Origin: Rachicladosporium sp. CCFEE 5018
Taxonomy: Eukaryota > Ascomycota > Dothideomycetes > Cladosporiales > Cladosporiaceae
NCBI GenBank assembly: GCA_002077045.2
Contig: KZ111157.1
Coordinates: 1 to 64,000 of the forward strand
DNA: 64,000 bases
Reading direction: 5' to 3'
This document shows, piece after piece, positions 10,110 to 20,900 of the stretch (position 1 is the first letter of the stretch; every line of letters begins with the position of its first letter). The notes beneath the pieces were generated by a model, which ran no database searches, was not told where the DNA came from, and saw only the letters and a list, made by a program, of their open reading frames with translations. Position numbers and translations under genes: made by a program.

Positions 10110-11546
10110 TTATGGTACAGCGACATCGTCTATCTTTACATTGCCTTGACCAGCCTTCTCACGCTCTTCAATCGCCTTGCTTGCGAGCTTCCGAGCATTC
10201 TCGATCTCCCATTCAAACTCCCGCAATGCGCGCTCTTCGCTGCCAACAAACAGACCACCCATGAGCCCTTCCAGAACGCCTACGCTGAGCCCGACAGAAC
10301 TGAGCAACATGAGAATGAAAGCAACGTAATTCCTTGGCGACCACCAGACGCCGATGACGCAGCCAACTGACATGGCAATTTGGAAGCCAAAGTGTCCGAG
10401 TCGAAGGGTTCGTTGCGTGCGCTCGCGCAGAGTGTACTTGCGAGTCATTGCAAGGATCTCGTCGTAGGTACTTAGCGGCAGATACTCTGTCGGCTCATCT
10501 TCGACCTGGTCCGTTTCCGTAACACGCTCAATGACGGTCTCGACTGAGAAGTGGTCACTCAGTGAGCATCGGAGTTCCGGGTGCCTTCCAGTCATGCCAA
10601 CTCGCACATCGGACACCTGCCATGTTCCCGCGCGATTTTCGCTAGGCGAGAAGAACACGTAGTCCAGCCTCTTAGCCCGCGGGTCTGCAGTATGCGGCGC
10701 GATGACCGTATCCCTTCCCTTTCCCAGGTCTTTTCGCATAGTTTTGCTCCACCGCCAGGTGTTGAGCTGCGAGTCACAAGTCGCGCCATGCTCACTAATG
10801 CAATGTTCGACATGCGGGCAAGCAGCGCCCTCTTCGGCTCCCGCATGCCCATCCTCCCAAGCGCCAAGTGCAGAGTTCGGTTTTCTCAGTCTCCAGACAT
10901 CCCTCACGCCCCCATGCGTCTCCACCAACCTATGCGCCAGACTCGAAGGCAGCATATTGAAATCCCCCAACCCAATCACCACATGGCCCCTCTCCCTCGC
11001 ATGCCTCATCTTCTTCGCAATCTCCCAAGCCTGTGCCGTCCGATGACACAAATAATCATCATACGGCTCCTTCTCATACGGCGCATGCAAATGCGTGCAG
11101 AACACCTCCACCACATCCTTCCTCCCCCTCCCAAACCTTATCCTCGCACAAGCAACGCCCTTCCCCACGTACCAGTCCCCTCTGTAGAAGGCCGCCGGTC
11201 GCCCATTCAAGGGGTAGCGGTACATGGAGCTCTCCTCGATCTCCCATTTTGACAGGATCACGAGCCCGCCGCCGAAGATGCCAGAGTGGTAGAATTTACC
11301 GTAGGGAAGAATGTGGTAGGTTAGGTCGCGGATGGCGAGGTAGTCGGCTTGGGTCCAGCATTCTTGCAGGCCTACTATGTTTGGTTGGGGATCTAGGGAG
11401 GCAATTTGACGGCCTATCTCTGAGAGGCGGGCGGCGCGGTGGGCGGAGATGTATTTGAGACCCCAGCAATTTAGAGAGAGGACGCGGAGGGTGGGGTCTT
11501 GGGGTGCTTCCGAGACATTGGAGACCGCGTCGGAGGGGACTGTCAT
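10110..11546 (-). CDS. ISC1: Inositol phosphosphingolipid phospholipase C (neutral sphingomyelinase)
   Basis: 478 residues in one exon, close to yeast Isc1 (477). The endonuclease/exonuclease/phosphatase fold motifs appear in order: LNCWGLKYIS, LQECW, THLHAPY, GDFNMLP, RLDYVFF and SDHFSV; the last holds the catalytic Asp-His pair. Two hydrophobic segments near the C-terminus (FGFQIAMSVGCVIGVWW and FILMLLSSVGLSVGVLEGL) match the membrane anchor of this family. It hydrolyses complex sphingolipids to ceramides at ER or mitochondrial membranes. The frame extends 13 codons upstream without an ATG, so the start is set at 11546. A charged C-terminal tail follows the anchor. Confidence 0.92.
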   Translation of the reverse strand: MTVPSDAVSNVSEAPQDPTLRVLSLNCWGLKYISAHRAARLSEIGRQIASLDPQPNIVGLQECWTQADYLAIRDLTYHILPYGKFYHSGIFGGGLVILSKWEIEESSMYRYPLNGRPAAFYRGDWYVGKGVACARIRFGRGRKDVVEVFCTHLHAPYEKEPYDDYLCHRTAQAWEIAKKMRHARERGHVVIGLGDFNMLPSSLAHRLVETHGGVRDVWRLRKPNSALGAWEDGHAGAEEGAACPHVEHCISEHGATCDSQLNTWRWSKTMRKDLGKGRDTVIAPHTADPRAKRLDYVFFSPSENRAGTWQVSDVRVGMTGRHPELRCSLSDHFSVETVIERVTETDQVEDEPTEYLPLSTYDEILAMTRKYTLRERTQRTLRLGHFGFQIAMSVGCVIGVWWSPRNYVAFILMLLSSVGLSVGVLEGLMGGLFVGSEERALREFEWEIENARKLASKAIEEREKAGQGNVKIDDVAVP

Positions 11547-11857
11547 CAGTAGGAATGCGCCGTCGCGCCTCGATTTTGCTTGCACTGTATGCGAATGTAT
11601 ATTCAGTGAGAGTCGACAGAGTTCTGTACCTCAGGCATCATAAAATGCTGAGTAAGCGGGTTGCGTGCGGTGACTACACAGTACCCATTCAGTCTTCCCG
11701 AAGCTCAAGTTCACCACTCACCAAGCCTTGAGCGCTGCATAGGCGTGGTCGGCAGCTTAAGGACGAGACCATTGAGTCAGCGGCCCCGTCTCTTAGTGCT
11801 GGTACTCGCACGGCAATGCTGCCAGAGGAGACTCGGCTGCGGCCTCGATGAGACGTG
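11547..11857. promoter_or_regulatory. Divergent region ISC1 / F-box A
   Basis: 311 bp between two divergent start codons; the copy-2 counterpart (35097-35407) is also 311 bp. It should contain both promoters. No other feature seen. Confidence 0.5.
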
Positions 11858-13243
11858 ATGGACACATTACCCATCGAGCTGCTGTCCTTGATAGCCGTAC
11901 AGCTACGACCCATCGATTGGGACGGCGAGATTCGCGCGGTACATCGGCATGCTTTACTGGATCTCTCAGCCGCAAGGAGAGAGTGCCACAAAGCCGCACG
12001 CCCTGAGCTGTTCCATTCCCTTGACTTCGAGGATAGGAGGATCACCGGTCTGAGGCTCCTACTCGAGGCACTGATCGCGGAGCCTGCTCTCTGTGACCTC
12101 GTGAAGATACTGCGTACCACGCCTTGGAAGACGGACTCTGACGACAGACCGCGGGCACCTTCACGACCTTGGGATGCCGCACCGGGTGCTTGTCCAGGCA
12201 CGTCATCATGTACTTTATCATCGATCATGCAAAGTCTTGGTCTTCAAGGCGAATATGCGCAGAAACTCCACTCAGCGTTCCACAAACGCTCGACGGACGC
12301 GGATGGGGCCTTGTTGCTCTCGATGTGCAGCAAGCTAGAGGTACTCTACTACTGTCCGTCCGAAAGCTTCGAGAAGACATTGATCCATGGCGCCCTTTGC
12401 TTCAGCTCGATGGAGCCCAGTGGAACTGCATTGTCCGCGTTCGGTTCTTGCTCTGAGAACTCTCTGCAGTGTCTCCGCGAAATTATCCTTCAACCTGCAA
12501 GGTGGAACACTGGAGTAAAGGCTGGTTGGATCAGCTTCGAAAGTATCGGACTTGCAGGAGGCTACGCAATTAGGCAGCTCATTCCAATACTACAGCTCTC
12601 CAAGCTCAGCACTCTGAAAGTCGCGAGCCTGTGTTTGCACCCGCCGCATACTCATTATCTGCCCAGGATGCCAAACCTCAGATACCTGTCCGTCACGTCA
12701 GCCTGTTTTGACAGCACTGGCGTGTCCAGACTGCTGGACCAATGCCCTGCCCTACACACCTTACTTTTGTACTGGGGTCACCCGAATTGGTGCGACGGCA
12801 TCCCGACATGGGACGAAATATCGGCTGTGATCGCCCGTAAATCTAACGATATACGGTGCCTGGAGCTCCTACATGTCGATGGCACGATGACGGGTGAATG
12901 TATTAGCAACATGCAGGACGCACGTAGCCTGCGCGACTTCACGGTGACATCCAGAATTCTCTTCGGTCTTCAGTATGAGCATCAGACGATCTATAACGAG
13001 GAGTCTAGGCTGACATTGATCCTGCCATACTCGCTACAGATTCTTGAGATCGTTCAGGCAGACGAGAACGACGCGACTTGGCATGATCAGGTCTTGTGGA
13101 CTTTGATGACAGACGCGCGATTCAAGACACTCGATACCGTTATTATTCATCGCAGCCGAGCGTTCAGCGTAGATGTGAAGTCTTCGAGCTGGGAGCTTGA
13201 TGCAAGTGACAGCACTCGGATAGTGTTGCAGCGGGAGACGTGA
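11858..13243 (+). CDS. F-box-like protein A
   Basis: 461 residues in one exon. The N-terminus (LPIELLSLIAVQLRP) has the spacing of an F-box, the segment that binds Skp1 in SCF ubiquitin ligases. The rest is leucine-rich, with irregular repeats resembling the leucine-rich-repeat-like region of fungal F-box proteins (for example LPRMPNLRYLSVTSACF). The ATG at 11858 is used; the preceding codon is GTG. It is the first of three tandem paralogs that share the block LFH/LYH-(S/A/T)LDFED and a lysine-tryptophan motif (TPWKT or TTWKT). The substrate is unknown. Intact in both repeat copies. The F-box assignment rests on pattern only. Confidence 0.7.
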   Translation: MDTLPIELLSLIAVQLRPIDWDGEIRAVHRHALLDLSAARRECHKAARPELFHSLDFEDRRITGLRLLLEALIAEPALCDLVKILRTTPWKTDSDDRPRAPSRPWDAAPGACPGTSSCTLSSIMQSLGLQGEYAQKLHSAFHKRSTDADGALLLSMCSKLEVLYYCPSESFEKTLIHGALCFSSMEPSGTALSAFGSCSENSLQCLREIILQPARWNTGVKAGWISFESIGLAGGYAIRQLIPILQLSKLSTLKVASLCLHPPHTHYLPRMPNLRYLSVTSACFDSTGVSRLLDQCPALHTLLLYWGHPNWCDGIPTWDEISAVIARKSNDIRCLELLHVDGTMTGECISNMQDARSLRDFTVTSRILFGLQYEHQTIYNEESRLTLILPYSLQILEIVQADENDATWHDQVLWTLMTDARFKTLDTVIIHRSRAFSVDVKSSSWELDASDSTRIVLQRET

Positions 13244-13780
13244 CGATCGAGATCGCTACGTGGATATATACGCGCTCGAGCCGCAGTCTGAACGACTTAA
13301 GGGTTGCCACTTGTTATGCTCATGATTGCCATCTGGACGAAACGGCCAATCACGTCTAGTGAAGAGTAGTGACGAGAAGATCACGTCGAGTGCCATGCGC
13401 TCTTCCGCTGGATGCAATCCTCGATCCGAGTGACGCAGCTCGTATGTAGGTAGTCGCGATGTAGGGCCGTCTTTCCGTCAAGCCTAGGGCTGCAGCTTAC
13501 AGTCACGTCTGCGACGAGAGCTCAAGGGCTTGTGCCATACATGTAACTCTCGCAAGAAACGCATTCCAAGCGTTTCTTGCTGAACCGCAGAGGTCCCCTG
13601 TCTTGTGTTGGGACACTACTCGACATGATATCACTGGGCCGATGGTGATCGTAGACACCAGAACTTCTGTCAACACCCAACCGGACCGCAACTCGTCTCA
13701 CTGCTTCTTAATGCCTCACAGCGATCTAGTCACTGAGCGCGCTCGCTGGTCCATTGAAACCAGCCGAGATCATCACTCCA
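13244..13780. other. Intergenic, F-box A to F-box B
   Basis: 537 bp with no gene. The first half aligns with copy 2 (36794-37433), the second half does not align well. It contains an 11-bp perfect hairpin (13552-13580). Confidence 0.5.
13552..13580. repeat. 11-bp perfect inverted repeat (hairpin)
   Basis: GCAAGAAACGC at 13552-13562 is the exact reverse complement of 13570-13580, with a 7-base loop. It lies between F-box genes A and B. A different hairpin occupies a similar place in copy 2 (37101-37135). Confidence 0.75.
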
Positions 13781-15084
13781 ATGGCTCAGCTTCCGGAAGA
13801 GCTATGGTCCCTCGTTTGCGAGCAATTGCGTCCAAAAGGCTACACGGCACAGACGCGCGACTTGGAACTGAATACCTTGCGAAACGTGTGCCTCACGAGT
13901 AAGGCATGTTACATCGCGGCAAAGTCGCACTTATATCATGCGTTGGACTTCGAAGGACCCAGAATCAACCGTCTGTGACCTGTCCTCCGCCTGCTGCTGA
14001 AGGACCCGAGGCTCTGCAAACTCGTGAAGTCGCTTCACGTCACAACTTGGAAGACTGAGTATGATCGAGGGCCGATTTGTACTAGCAACATTATCACCGA
14101 CATCGAAGGCGGTCTCGATGTGCCCTGGGAGGCGCTGGACCTAGGATTGTCCAGTGCTGACGCTCTCGGGTTGACACTCGCAGTGCGCGCAAGAAAACAG
14201 GATGCAGAGCTAGCATTGCTGTTGTACGTTTTTCGTGGCCTCGAACTGATCGAGTTTCATATGGTGGATCACTTCCAGCAATCCCTCGTGCATACGGCTC
14301 TTAGCTGCGCATCTGGGTACCTGGACGCCAGGCTGGACGGAAATCACCAAAATACTTCCCTCAGACCACTTCAACACGTCCGTGAACTCCATAGCTTCAG
14401 CCACGAGAAAGCACTGGGTATCCCAATCCAGGAGAGCGCGGAAGTATGGCCACTCCCCAGACTAGCCACCGTCAGAAGCGAGATGATCAACATCCGAGGA
14501 CATCAAATCTACCCGCAGAGTTTCACCTCAACCATGAAACACGCTCATTTTGATAGTGGTTTCGACGCACAAGGTGTGGCATGGTTACTAGCACGATGTC
14601 AGGCCCTCGAGACCTTGGAAATGTACTGGGACGGTCCCCCTGAACATTCTCTCCACTTCGATACCATTTCTGCTGCTATTATTCACGAGGGCCCTCACTG
14701 ACGGCCCTTCGAATCTCACACGACAACGTCAATCCATACAACTGCCAGCGTGGGACGCTGAAAAGGGCTTCCAGACTGAGGTCACTCGGGATACCACCTT
14801 GGGCCCTTTTCTGTCACGGAGATGAAGAGGAGTTTGACTTGGAACATCGACTGGACATGGCGTTGCCGCTTTCACTGGAGGTTTTGGAGATCGAATGGGC
14901 GGACGACGATATCTTCCTTGGAGACGATGAGCTTCTCGTCGCGATGATAAAGAGCGGCCGCTTCGCGAATCTTAAGCAGATACTCATTGACCGTGAAGCC
15001 GACTTTACCGGGAATCTGGAAGGTCTACAGTGGGAACATCGACCAAGCGACGGCCACCGAGTTGAAGTGAGGCGACTACATTGA
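13781..15084 (+). pseudogene. F-box-like gene B, broken (copy 1)
   Basis: It is homologous to F-box genes A and C, beginning LPEELWSLVCEQLRP. An in-frame TGA at 13976-13978 stands where copy 2 has CGA (Arg), a single C-to-T change. The same frame then continues to a stop at 14699-14701. A one-base deletion next to 14697, compared with copy 2, shifts the frame; the last third (about 14702-15084) is read in the shifted frame and keeps the family ending. With two independent lesions this copy is most likely non-functional. Without those lesions it would be a protein of about 430 residues. It could still yield a 65-residue fragment carrying the F-box. Confidence 0.82.
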
Positions 15085-15398
15085 GTACTTGCGTAGCAGA
15101 CATAGCAAGCACCGCGCTGTGCCAGTGCAGATTGTACGGTTTGTACATCAAGGAACCTTTGACTCTAGCACATCTAGGTATCAATGTGAGGCAGGAAAAC
15201 GACGCGTGACGTTATGTCTACCCTGATGTCGATCCCGCTTTCTCTGGCAGGACGACACTCACGCGTCTCGACACTGCAGTTTGCAAGCATTTGTGCAGTG
15301 ACAAGATCTGCCCTCTACACGTTCCCGACCCAAGACCCGTGTCATACGTGAGTCGGAGAGTTCTCGTACAAGGCCCAGAAAGTCTCCTTGAGACCTTG
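15085..15398. other. Intergenic, F-box B to F-box C
   Basis: 314 bp without a gene, nearly identical to copy 2 (38287-38602), presumably the promoter of F-box C. The frame of C is open upstream to a TTG at 15291 but without an ATG. Confidence 0.5.
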
Positions 15399-16730
15399 AT
15401 GTCCATCACCGCCGCACAGATAGCGCAACTCCCGGAGGAGCTGATGTTACGCATCTATGTCCATCTACGACCTGCTGATGGAAAACGGATGGCCCGCGTT
15501 TTGAAGACACGGACGCTGCTCAGCTTATGCTTGACGAGCAGAATCTGGTACCGCATGGCGCGGCCACAATTATATCATACGCTTGACTTCGAGGATCGGA
15601 GAATCTTCAGCCTGCGTCCTGCTGTACGGACCCTACTTGAACACCCGCAACTGCGCGGTTCGGTTTACCAATTGCGTGTGAATTCATGGCTGAAAGATTA
15701 CGACGTCGAAACTGCCTTGCTTCTCGAGGTTCCTTTGCATGCTACCCTTCATGTTCCGTGGAACAGCCCGGACCTCGGTCTCAGCGATGAGGATGAGCTC
15801 AAACTGCGACACGGGATTCGGTCCGGATTAGAGGATGCTGAATTGGCACTGCTACTTTACCTCTGTCCTAAAATCGAGGTGCTTTCCTTTATTTCCTCCT
15901 GGGAGTCCCGGGAGTCCTTGGTATATACGGCGTTCCGTTACGCCTCCACGGATCGAATACTCGCTGCAAGCCCCGACTGGGACGTTATTCCGAGTCCGCT
16001 TCAGCATATCTGCGAAGTGGCGGTGACGTGCCGTAGTACCTATGAAAGGACCGAAATCGACAAGATGGGTCCAATACTGCGGTTGCCTTCGCTAGTGACG
16101 CTGAAAGGGAACAGGCTTTGCGTTCACGGAGCTTACGTTCCAAACACTGCCATCACAACGACTCTGAAGCACCTCATCCTGGACAACACTTGCGCTGACA
16201 TTGGCGGGATCGACTGGATCCTCATCAAAGGTCCATCACTGGAGACGCTGTCGCTGCGCTGGGGCGACGAGTCGGTATGTGAGTGTCCCTTCGAGTATGC
16301 AGGATTAGTCGCATCGGCTGGGCAGGGAGGGCGCAGCCTGAAGCATCTCAGGGTCCGACCTTCCGAGATCGACGAGATCCCATTCTGGCCTGCGGATCTG
16401 CTGAGGCTACCTGATCTTGAGTCTCTCTCACTGCCAGCTGGTGGTAGTTTTGGCGCAGAAATGGAAGAGTCTGACAAGTACCGCCTTCTGGAGAAAATGC
16501 CAACTACGTTGAAGACTCTGGATCTCACAGGTTCGGACGAATCACTGTGCGATCATGTGGATTATGATACTGTGATCTATGAGATCCCGACCAGCGACCG
16601 CTTTCCACACTTGACAACGGTCAGCATACTACGCGATGCATGGTTCAGTAGAGACCTCAGCGCCACAAGTTGGGTAGAGCATTCGAACAAGGAGTGTCAT
16701 GTATTACTGCAGCGTGAACAGCGAGAATGA
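15399..16730 (+). CDS. F-box-like protein C
   Basis: 443 residues in one exon from the ATG at 15399. The N-terminal F-box-like segment is IAQLPEELMLRIYVHLRP; leucine-rich, repeat-like sequence follows (TLKHLILDNTCADIGGIDW, SLETLSLRWG, SLKHLRV, DLESLSLPAGG). It shares YHTLDFEDRRI and the DAELALLLYLCPKIEVL block with genes A and B. Probably a substrate receptor of an SCF-type ubiquitin ligase, but this is inferred from family pattern alone. Copy 2 (38603-39936) has a one-base deletion just after the F-box, so copy 1 is the only intact version here. Confidence 0.7.
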   Translation: MSITAAQIAQLPEELMLRIYVHLRPADGKRMARVLKTRTLLSLCLTSRIWYRMARPQLYHTLDFEDRRIFSLRPAVRTLLEHPQLRGSVYQLRVNSWLKDYDVETALLLEVPLHATLHVPWNSPDLGLSDEDELKLRHGIRSGLEDAELALLLYLCPKIEVLSFISSWESRESLVYTAFRYASTDRILAASPDWDVIPSPLQHICEVAVTCRSTYERTEIDKMGPILRLPSLVTLKGNRLCVHGAYVPNTAITTTLKHLILDNTCADIGGIDWILIKGPSLETLSLRWGDESVCECPFEYAGLVASAGQGGRSLKHLRVRPSEIDEIPFWPADLLRLPDLESLSLPAGGSFGAEMEESDKYRLLEKMPTTLKTLDLTGSDESLCDHVDYDTVIYEIPTSDRFPHLTTVSILRDAWFSRDLSATSWVEHSNKECHVLLQREQRE

Positions 16731-17041
16731 ATGTTCGGCTTGCTACGTGGATCTGCAGAATTCAACGTAAACTCAAGTGTGGCGTTGTACGTTACTTCGG
16801 TAAGTGACGAGTACATGGATTGATGACTGGGGCTCTTGAAGGCCATGGTAGATGATATTCATTGTCACGGGGTACTTCGCAGGAGCATACGCGACGCCCA
16901 CACCTTCCATGAGACTGTCAAGTCGAATTTGAGGAAGTCGCACTCGTGCCAGACTGCCCCTGCATGTACTCGTGGCACCTTCACTCTGATCTGCTGCCGT
17001 TTTCTCAAGGTCCTTCTGTAATCACCTCCACAAACATCAAG
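16731..17041. promoter_or_regulatory. Upstream region of secreted protein (copy 1)
   Basis: 311 bp between F-box C and the secreted protein gene, with no other gene. Similar to copy 2 (39937-40254). Confidence 0.45.
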
Positions 17042-17717
17042 ATGCGCAGCATGGGGTGCAACATGATGCTCGTCTTGAGCACAGTGCTCTTGACCCTCGC
17101 TCCGAAAGTAGCAGCCTCCTACCGCCAATTTACAATCGACTTCACCTCCCCCAGTCCGCTCAATTCGTAAGTACATCCTCACATCTTTCTGATCAAAGCT
17201 GACTTCGTTTACTGCAGCTCCAGCCAAGCCCACCACGCAGCCGTCGTCACCCGCAATGGTACAACCGGGCAGATCGTCCTAGCCGCCGCGCCTGACGCCA
17301 CCTGCCACGGCACTCCAGCATACTTCAACACTATCGGCCACGATATCGATGCCGACGGCTTCATCTACGGCGCTCTAGACTTCGATCTCACAGCCTGCAG
17401 CAACAAGACCGAGCTGGGAGTCTACGGCGCTTTCGCAGGGGATGTGGGTGAAGTGTATGGACTGAGCTATACGGTCAGCTTCACGAAGTATGAAGAGGAC
17501 TTCAGTTGGCTGCATACAGGGGACAGCCTTCTGTACAGGATGGCGGCTGCGAGTGACAGCTTCTTTGGTGAGTGTGGAGGTGAGTGAGTGACGGGGTGAG
17601 CTGGCTGACGGTGGTGTAGCTTGCAATGTCAGCATCAACGGTGAGACGAGAATGGCGCTGTCTTGGGGCGTGTATCAGGAGATTCCTGCCATCGCACCGC
17701 CAGTAGGCTGTGAATAG
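17042..17717 (+). CDS. Small secreted protein, four-Cys family, truncated copy
   Basis: Three exons, 17042-17166, 17218-17567 and 17620-17717, give 190 residues. A hydrophobic leader (MMLVLSTVLLTLAPKVAAS) looks like a signal peptide. The mature part has the family core DADGFIYGALDFDLTAC, then FAGDVGEVYGLSY and a CNVSING segment. Copy 2 reads through GCDWTTVTTK into a fourth exon ending GGACPF. Here a 12-base deletion plus substitution turns that place into GCE-stop, so the last exon (remnant at 17779-17817) and the fourth conserved cysteine are lost. The protein may still be made but lacks a disulfide partner. Function unknown; secretion is inferred. The start could also be the ATG at 17051. 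Confidence 0.7.
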
Positions 17718-17778
17718 ACCAAGGTAAGTCCAGTTCTCGCTACTTTTGCTATCGTAGCAGGTACTGACGTGGAAGCAG

Positions 17779-17817
17779 GACATCAACAGCACCGTGGGTG
17801 GCGCATGTCCTTTCTGA
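17779..17817 (+). pseudogene. Orphaned last exon of the secreted protein gene
   Basis: These 39 bases match the fourth exon of copy 2 (40992-41030), are preceded by a splice acceptor and by an intact GTAAGT donor at the old exon 3 end, and end in TGA. They lie behind the premature TAG at 17715-17717, so they are spliced but untranslated, or unused. Confidence 0.7.
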
Positions 17818-17984
17818 CCGATCTGCAAATGTGCAGCATGATAGCACGCACGACTGAGTAAGAAGGTGATGTAAAGTAGACCTCAATGATCGGTATGTAG
17901 GGATACGAGAGTGCTGGACATGCTGCAAAACGAGATCCCATGGCCATACATACTTCCAACCCAAACGCCATGTGAACGCTCTCA

Positions 17985-20900
17985 TCACCTCTTCACGCTC
18001 TTCCGCCTCCTCTCCCAAATCCCCTTCTCCATCCTCTCAACCATTCCCTTCAACCCAACACCCTTTTCACAATTCCCCTCGAGCCACTCCTCCATTCTGT
18101 TCCTCAGACCTCTCATTCCCCTCAGCATAGGCATCTTGCCACCTTCCTCACCCCCCACATGCGCCAAGGGATTGAGCAGCACTGCAAACATCTCGCCCCA
18201 GATTTCAACCTGCCAATACCGTTTCAAGTTCTCCTTGATCCGATAGGTCCTCGTTCCAGCCTGGCCGAGTCCGGTACCTTTCTCGGAGAAAGTCTCCATG
18301 TACTTTCCAAACAACATGCTGTGCACGATACCCGCGACCCCGTGGTAGTCGATCTGGTATGTCCACGGCCGCAACTCGCGCATCTCAGCGCAGTCGGCTT
18401 CGCTGGTCTTCCAGTCCGCAATGAACCCCACACCATCGCGGAAATGTCGCATGTCGACGCCGCGGCCGAAGTCTATGAGGCTGATGCCTTTGCTCGTCCA
18501 GCCGTGAGCGCCGGAGGGAAAGTAAGTCGGACTCCAATCTGTTTCTTGTCCGGGGTCATCAAAACGGACAAGCACATTGTCGCCTTTCAGGTCGCCATGG
18601 ATGATCCCCTTGGCGTGGAGGGCTTCGACTGTGCGGAAGAGCTCGACGGTCAGGAACATGACGAGCACTTCGTCCATGGAGCCGCTCGTCGAGAGTGATG
18701 GGTCTGCACGTGCGAGGTTCACGAGGTCGAGAAGCGTGCCTTGCGAGCGGTAGTCGATGATCAGGAAGCACTCATCGCGGTATAGGTGCATTTCGTGGGC
18801 GCGGATGATGCTTTCTGCTGCGCGGGTGAGGCCTAGGCGGGCGTGTGCGAGGCGGAGGATGTGGAATTCCCACGCTGAAGTGGGCGATTCCATTTTCATG
18901 GCTTCGAGGGGTTTGCGGTGGACTTGCTTTCCTATGGAGAGGGAGCCGGCTGCCGCGGCTTCGATTGCGGTACTATTCTCCACTAGGTAGACGGGAGCGA
19001 AAGTACCGGCGCCGAGCTCGCGTTTGATGGTGTAGGTCGTACTGGAGGAGGGGAAGGTAAGCGTGGGCGGGAGACAGATAGTGGTGCCGGTCTTGTCGGC
19101 GACAGTGCTGCTCCGGCTGGTCTTTGCGAGGTACTTGATATACCGCTTGATCTCAGTCGTGCGATTAGAGGTGGTGCTGTATTGGCTGTAGCCTTCAGAC
19201 AAGGTAAGGCTGGGCTTGAGCTGGTTCAAGATGCTCTCTCTCAGCGCTGGGTCCATTGGATTGCACTGCAGCTCCTGGATCACTGGACCTTTGGAGACCT
19301 CGATCGGTGTATTCGGTGCGGACTTGGCTGCGATCTGCGACTTTGCCGACCCTTTACCAAGCGAGACTGTCCCCTTGGTCGTCTTTGTCCTCACGGGCTG
19401 GAGGACCTTGTACTTGACCTCCGCCAGATCGGTCGTGACTTCTTCGAAGGGGCTTCTAGGCGTTTCATCCTCTTCAAACAGCTGACTCGTCCCACTCTTC
19501 GGCCGGCTAGGCGTCTTAGAGTGGCTGAAGTAGTCTCGAGATCGCGAAGTGCCTATCCCTAGTGAAGACTCCGTCTGCTCTGCTATGGGAGTCATAAAGG
19601 GCAGTCGATGATTTGGGAGCATCGTCGCTTGTTGCCTGTACTGAGTCGGAGGTGGCTCATAGTCCTCGTCAGGGATCGGCACTCGGTGCGTCTGGAAGTT
19701 CTCTTCTTGCGGCGTCGCGACCTCCTCACTGAGCAGCTCGTCAACCTCCTCGTCGACAGACGGTGTATTATGGGGCTCAGCATCAACGGACTCGTCCAGT
19801 GCACTGACCGCGTGCTTTGCGCCGGTATAGTCGGACCACCCTGAGCCGTTTGTCGCGCTGTCCTCTGGCTTCTGCACCTCCTCCTGCGCTCCGAAGATCT
19901 CATTCCTCGTCTCGTCGCCGTACTCACTGATGGGCGCAGAAAGTTGCCCGGTCCGTGTGCTCTCATCTCCAGTCGTATAGTCATCATCGCTGTCGCCCTC
20001 ATCGGCATCAGTCGGGTCGTTTGCCTCTTCTGCTCCCAGTGGAGCGTTGAAGAGATCGTAAACCTCATCCATGGCCTCCTTAGTATTGATGGTCATGGTC
20101 GGCTCAGTTGGCTTCTCAACAGACTTCTTTGGCTTCACCTTAGCGGCCCCAGTCGGGGAATTGAGATTGATCTGAATCGTCTTCGTTTCGTTCTTGATGT
20201 GCTTGACGCCCATCACCTTAATGTTTCGAGTTCTGTTCGCACGCTCTTCACGGCGCATGCGCTTAGCGATCTCAGCTTGAGAAGGCTTCGCATCGTCAAG
20301 CGGTGATGCGTTCTCGTCGTTCTCGTCGTTGAGTGCCATAGTGCGGGAGAACGTCTCCACGAGCACTTTCTCCGGCGACTCTATTGGTAGCGCTGGGGCA
20401 AATACCAAAGGCGTGTCTTCGAAGATTTGGAAGCCTCGTCGTTCAGAGGCCGTTTTGGCATGCTCTGGATCATGTTGCGCAATCGCCCCGGGTGGAATTT
20501 GTGGCTTCTCATCTGCGAAGATCTCGAAGCCTCGTTGCTTCGACCTTGTGGGTGGCTCGACATCGGCAGCGCTCTCTGCGTGGTGCACGGGAGAGAATGC
20601 GGCGCATTGCATCGCCTCATCTGCGGTCGCTCGGAAATCACCCAGGATCGATATGTCGTTACTTGGCTCGACACGTCGCTTTCGTGGCTCTCGTTCCCAT
20701 TGCTTCCCAAGCCAGCCTCGTCTTCGCGCTCGCAACTCCTCAAAACAGTACTCCTCGGGCCTGCTCTTTGTACCAGGGTACACTGCTTCAAGGTTCACGA
20801 ACACGCATTCCAGTCTGCCATTTTTGGGGTTCCGCACGCACTGCTGATCATGAGCACTTTTAGACCCAGATGATACAGACATGTGCTTAGGTAGAGGTAA

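Noticed and set aside
10110..11585. ISC1 start 13 codons further upstream
   Set aside because: The codon there is GTG in both copies; the first ATG in frame is at 11546 and gives the usual family length.
11855..11857. Start of F-box A one codon earlier
   Set aside because: That codon is GTG; copy 2 and the family favour the following ATG.
15291..15398. Longer N-terminus for F-box protein C
   Set aside because: The frame opens at a TTG, not an ATG, and the F-box segment starts right after the ATG at 15399.
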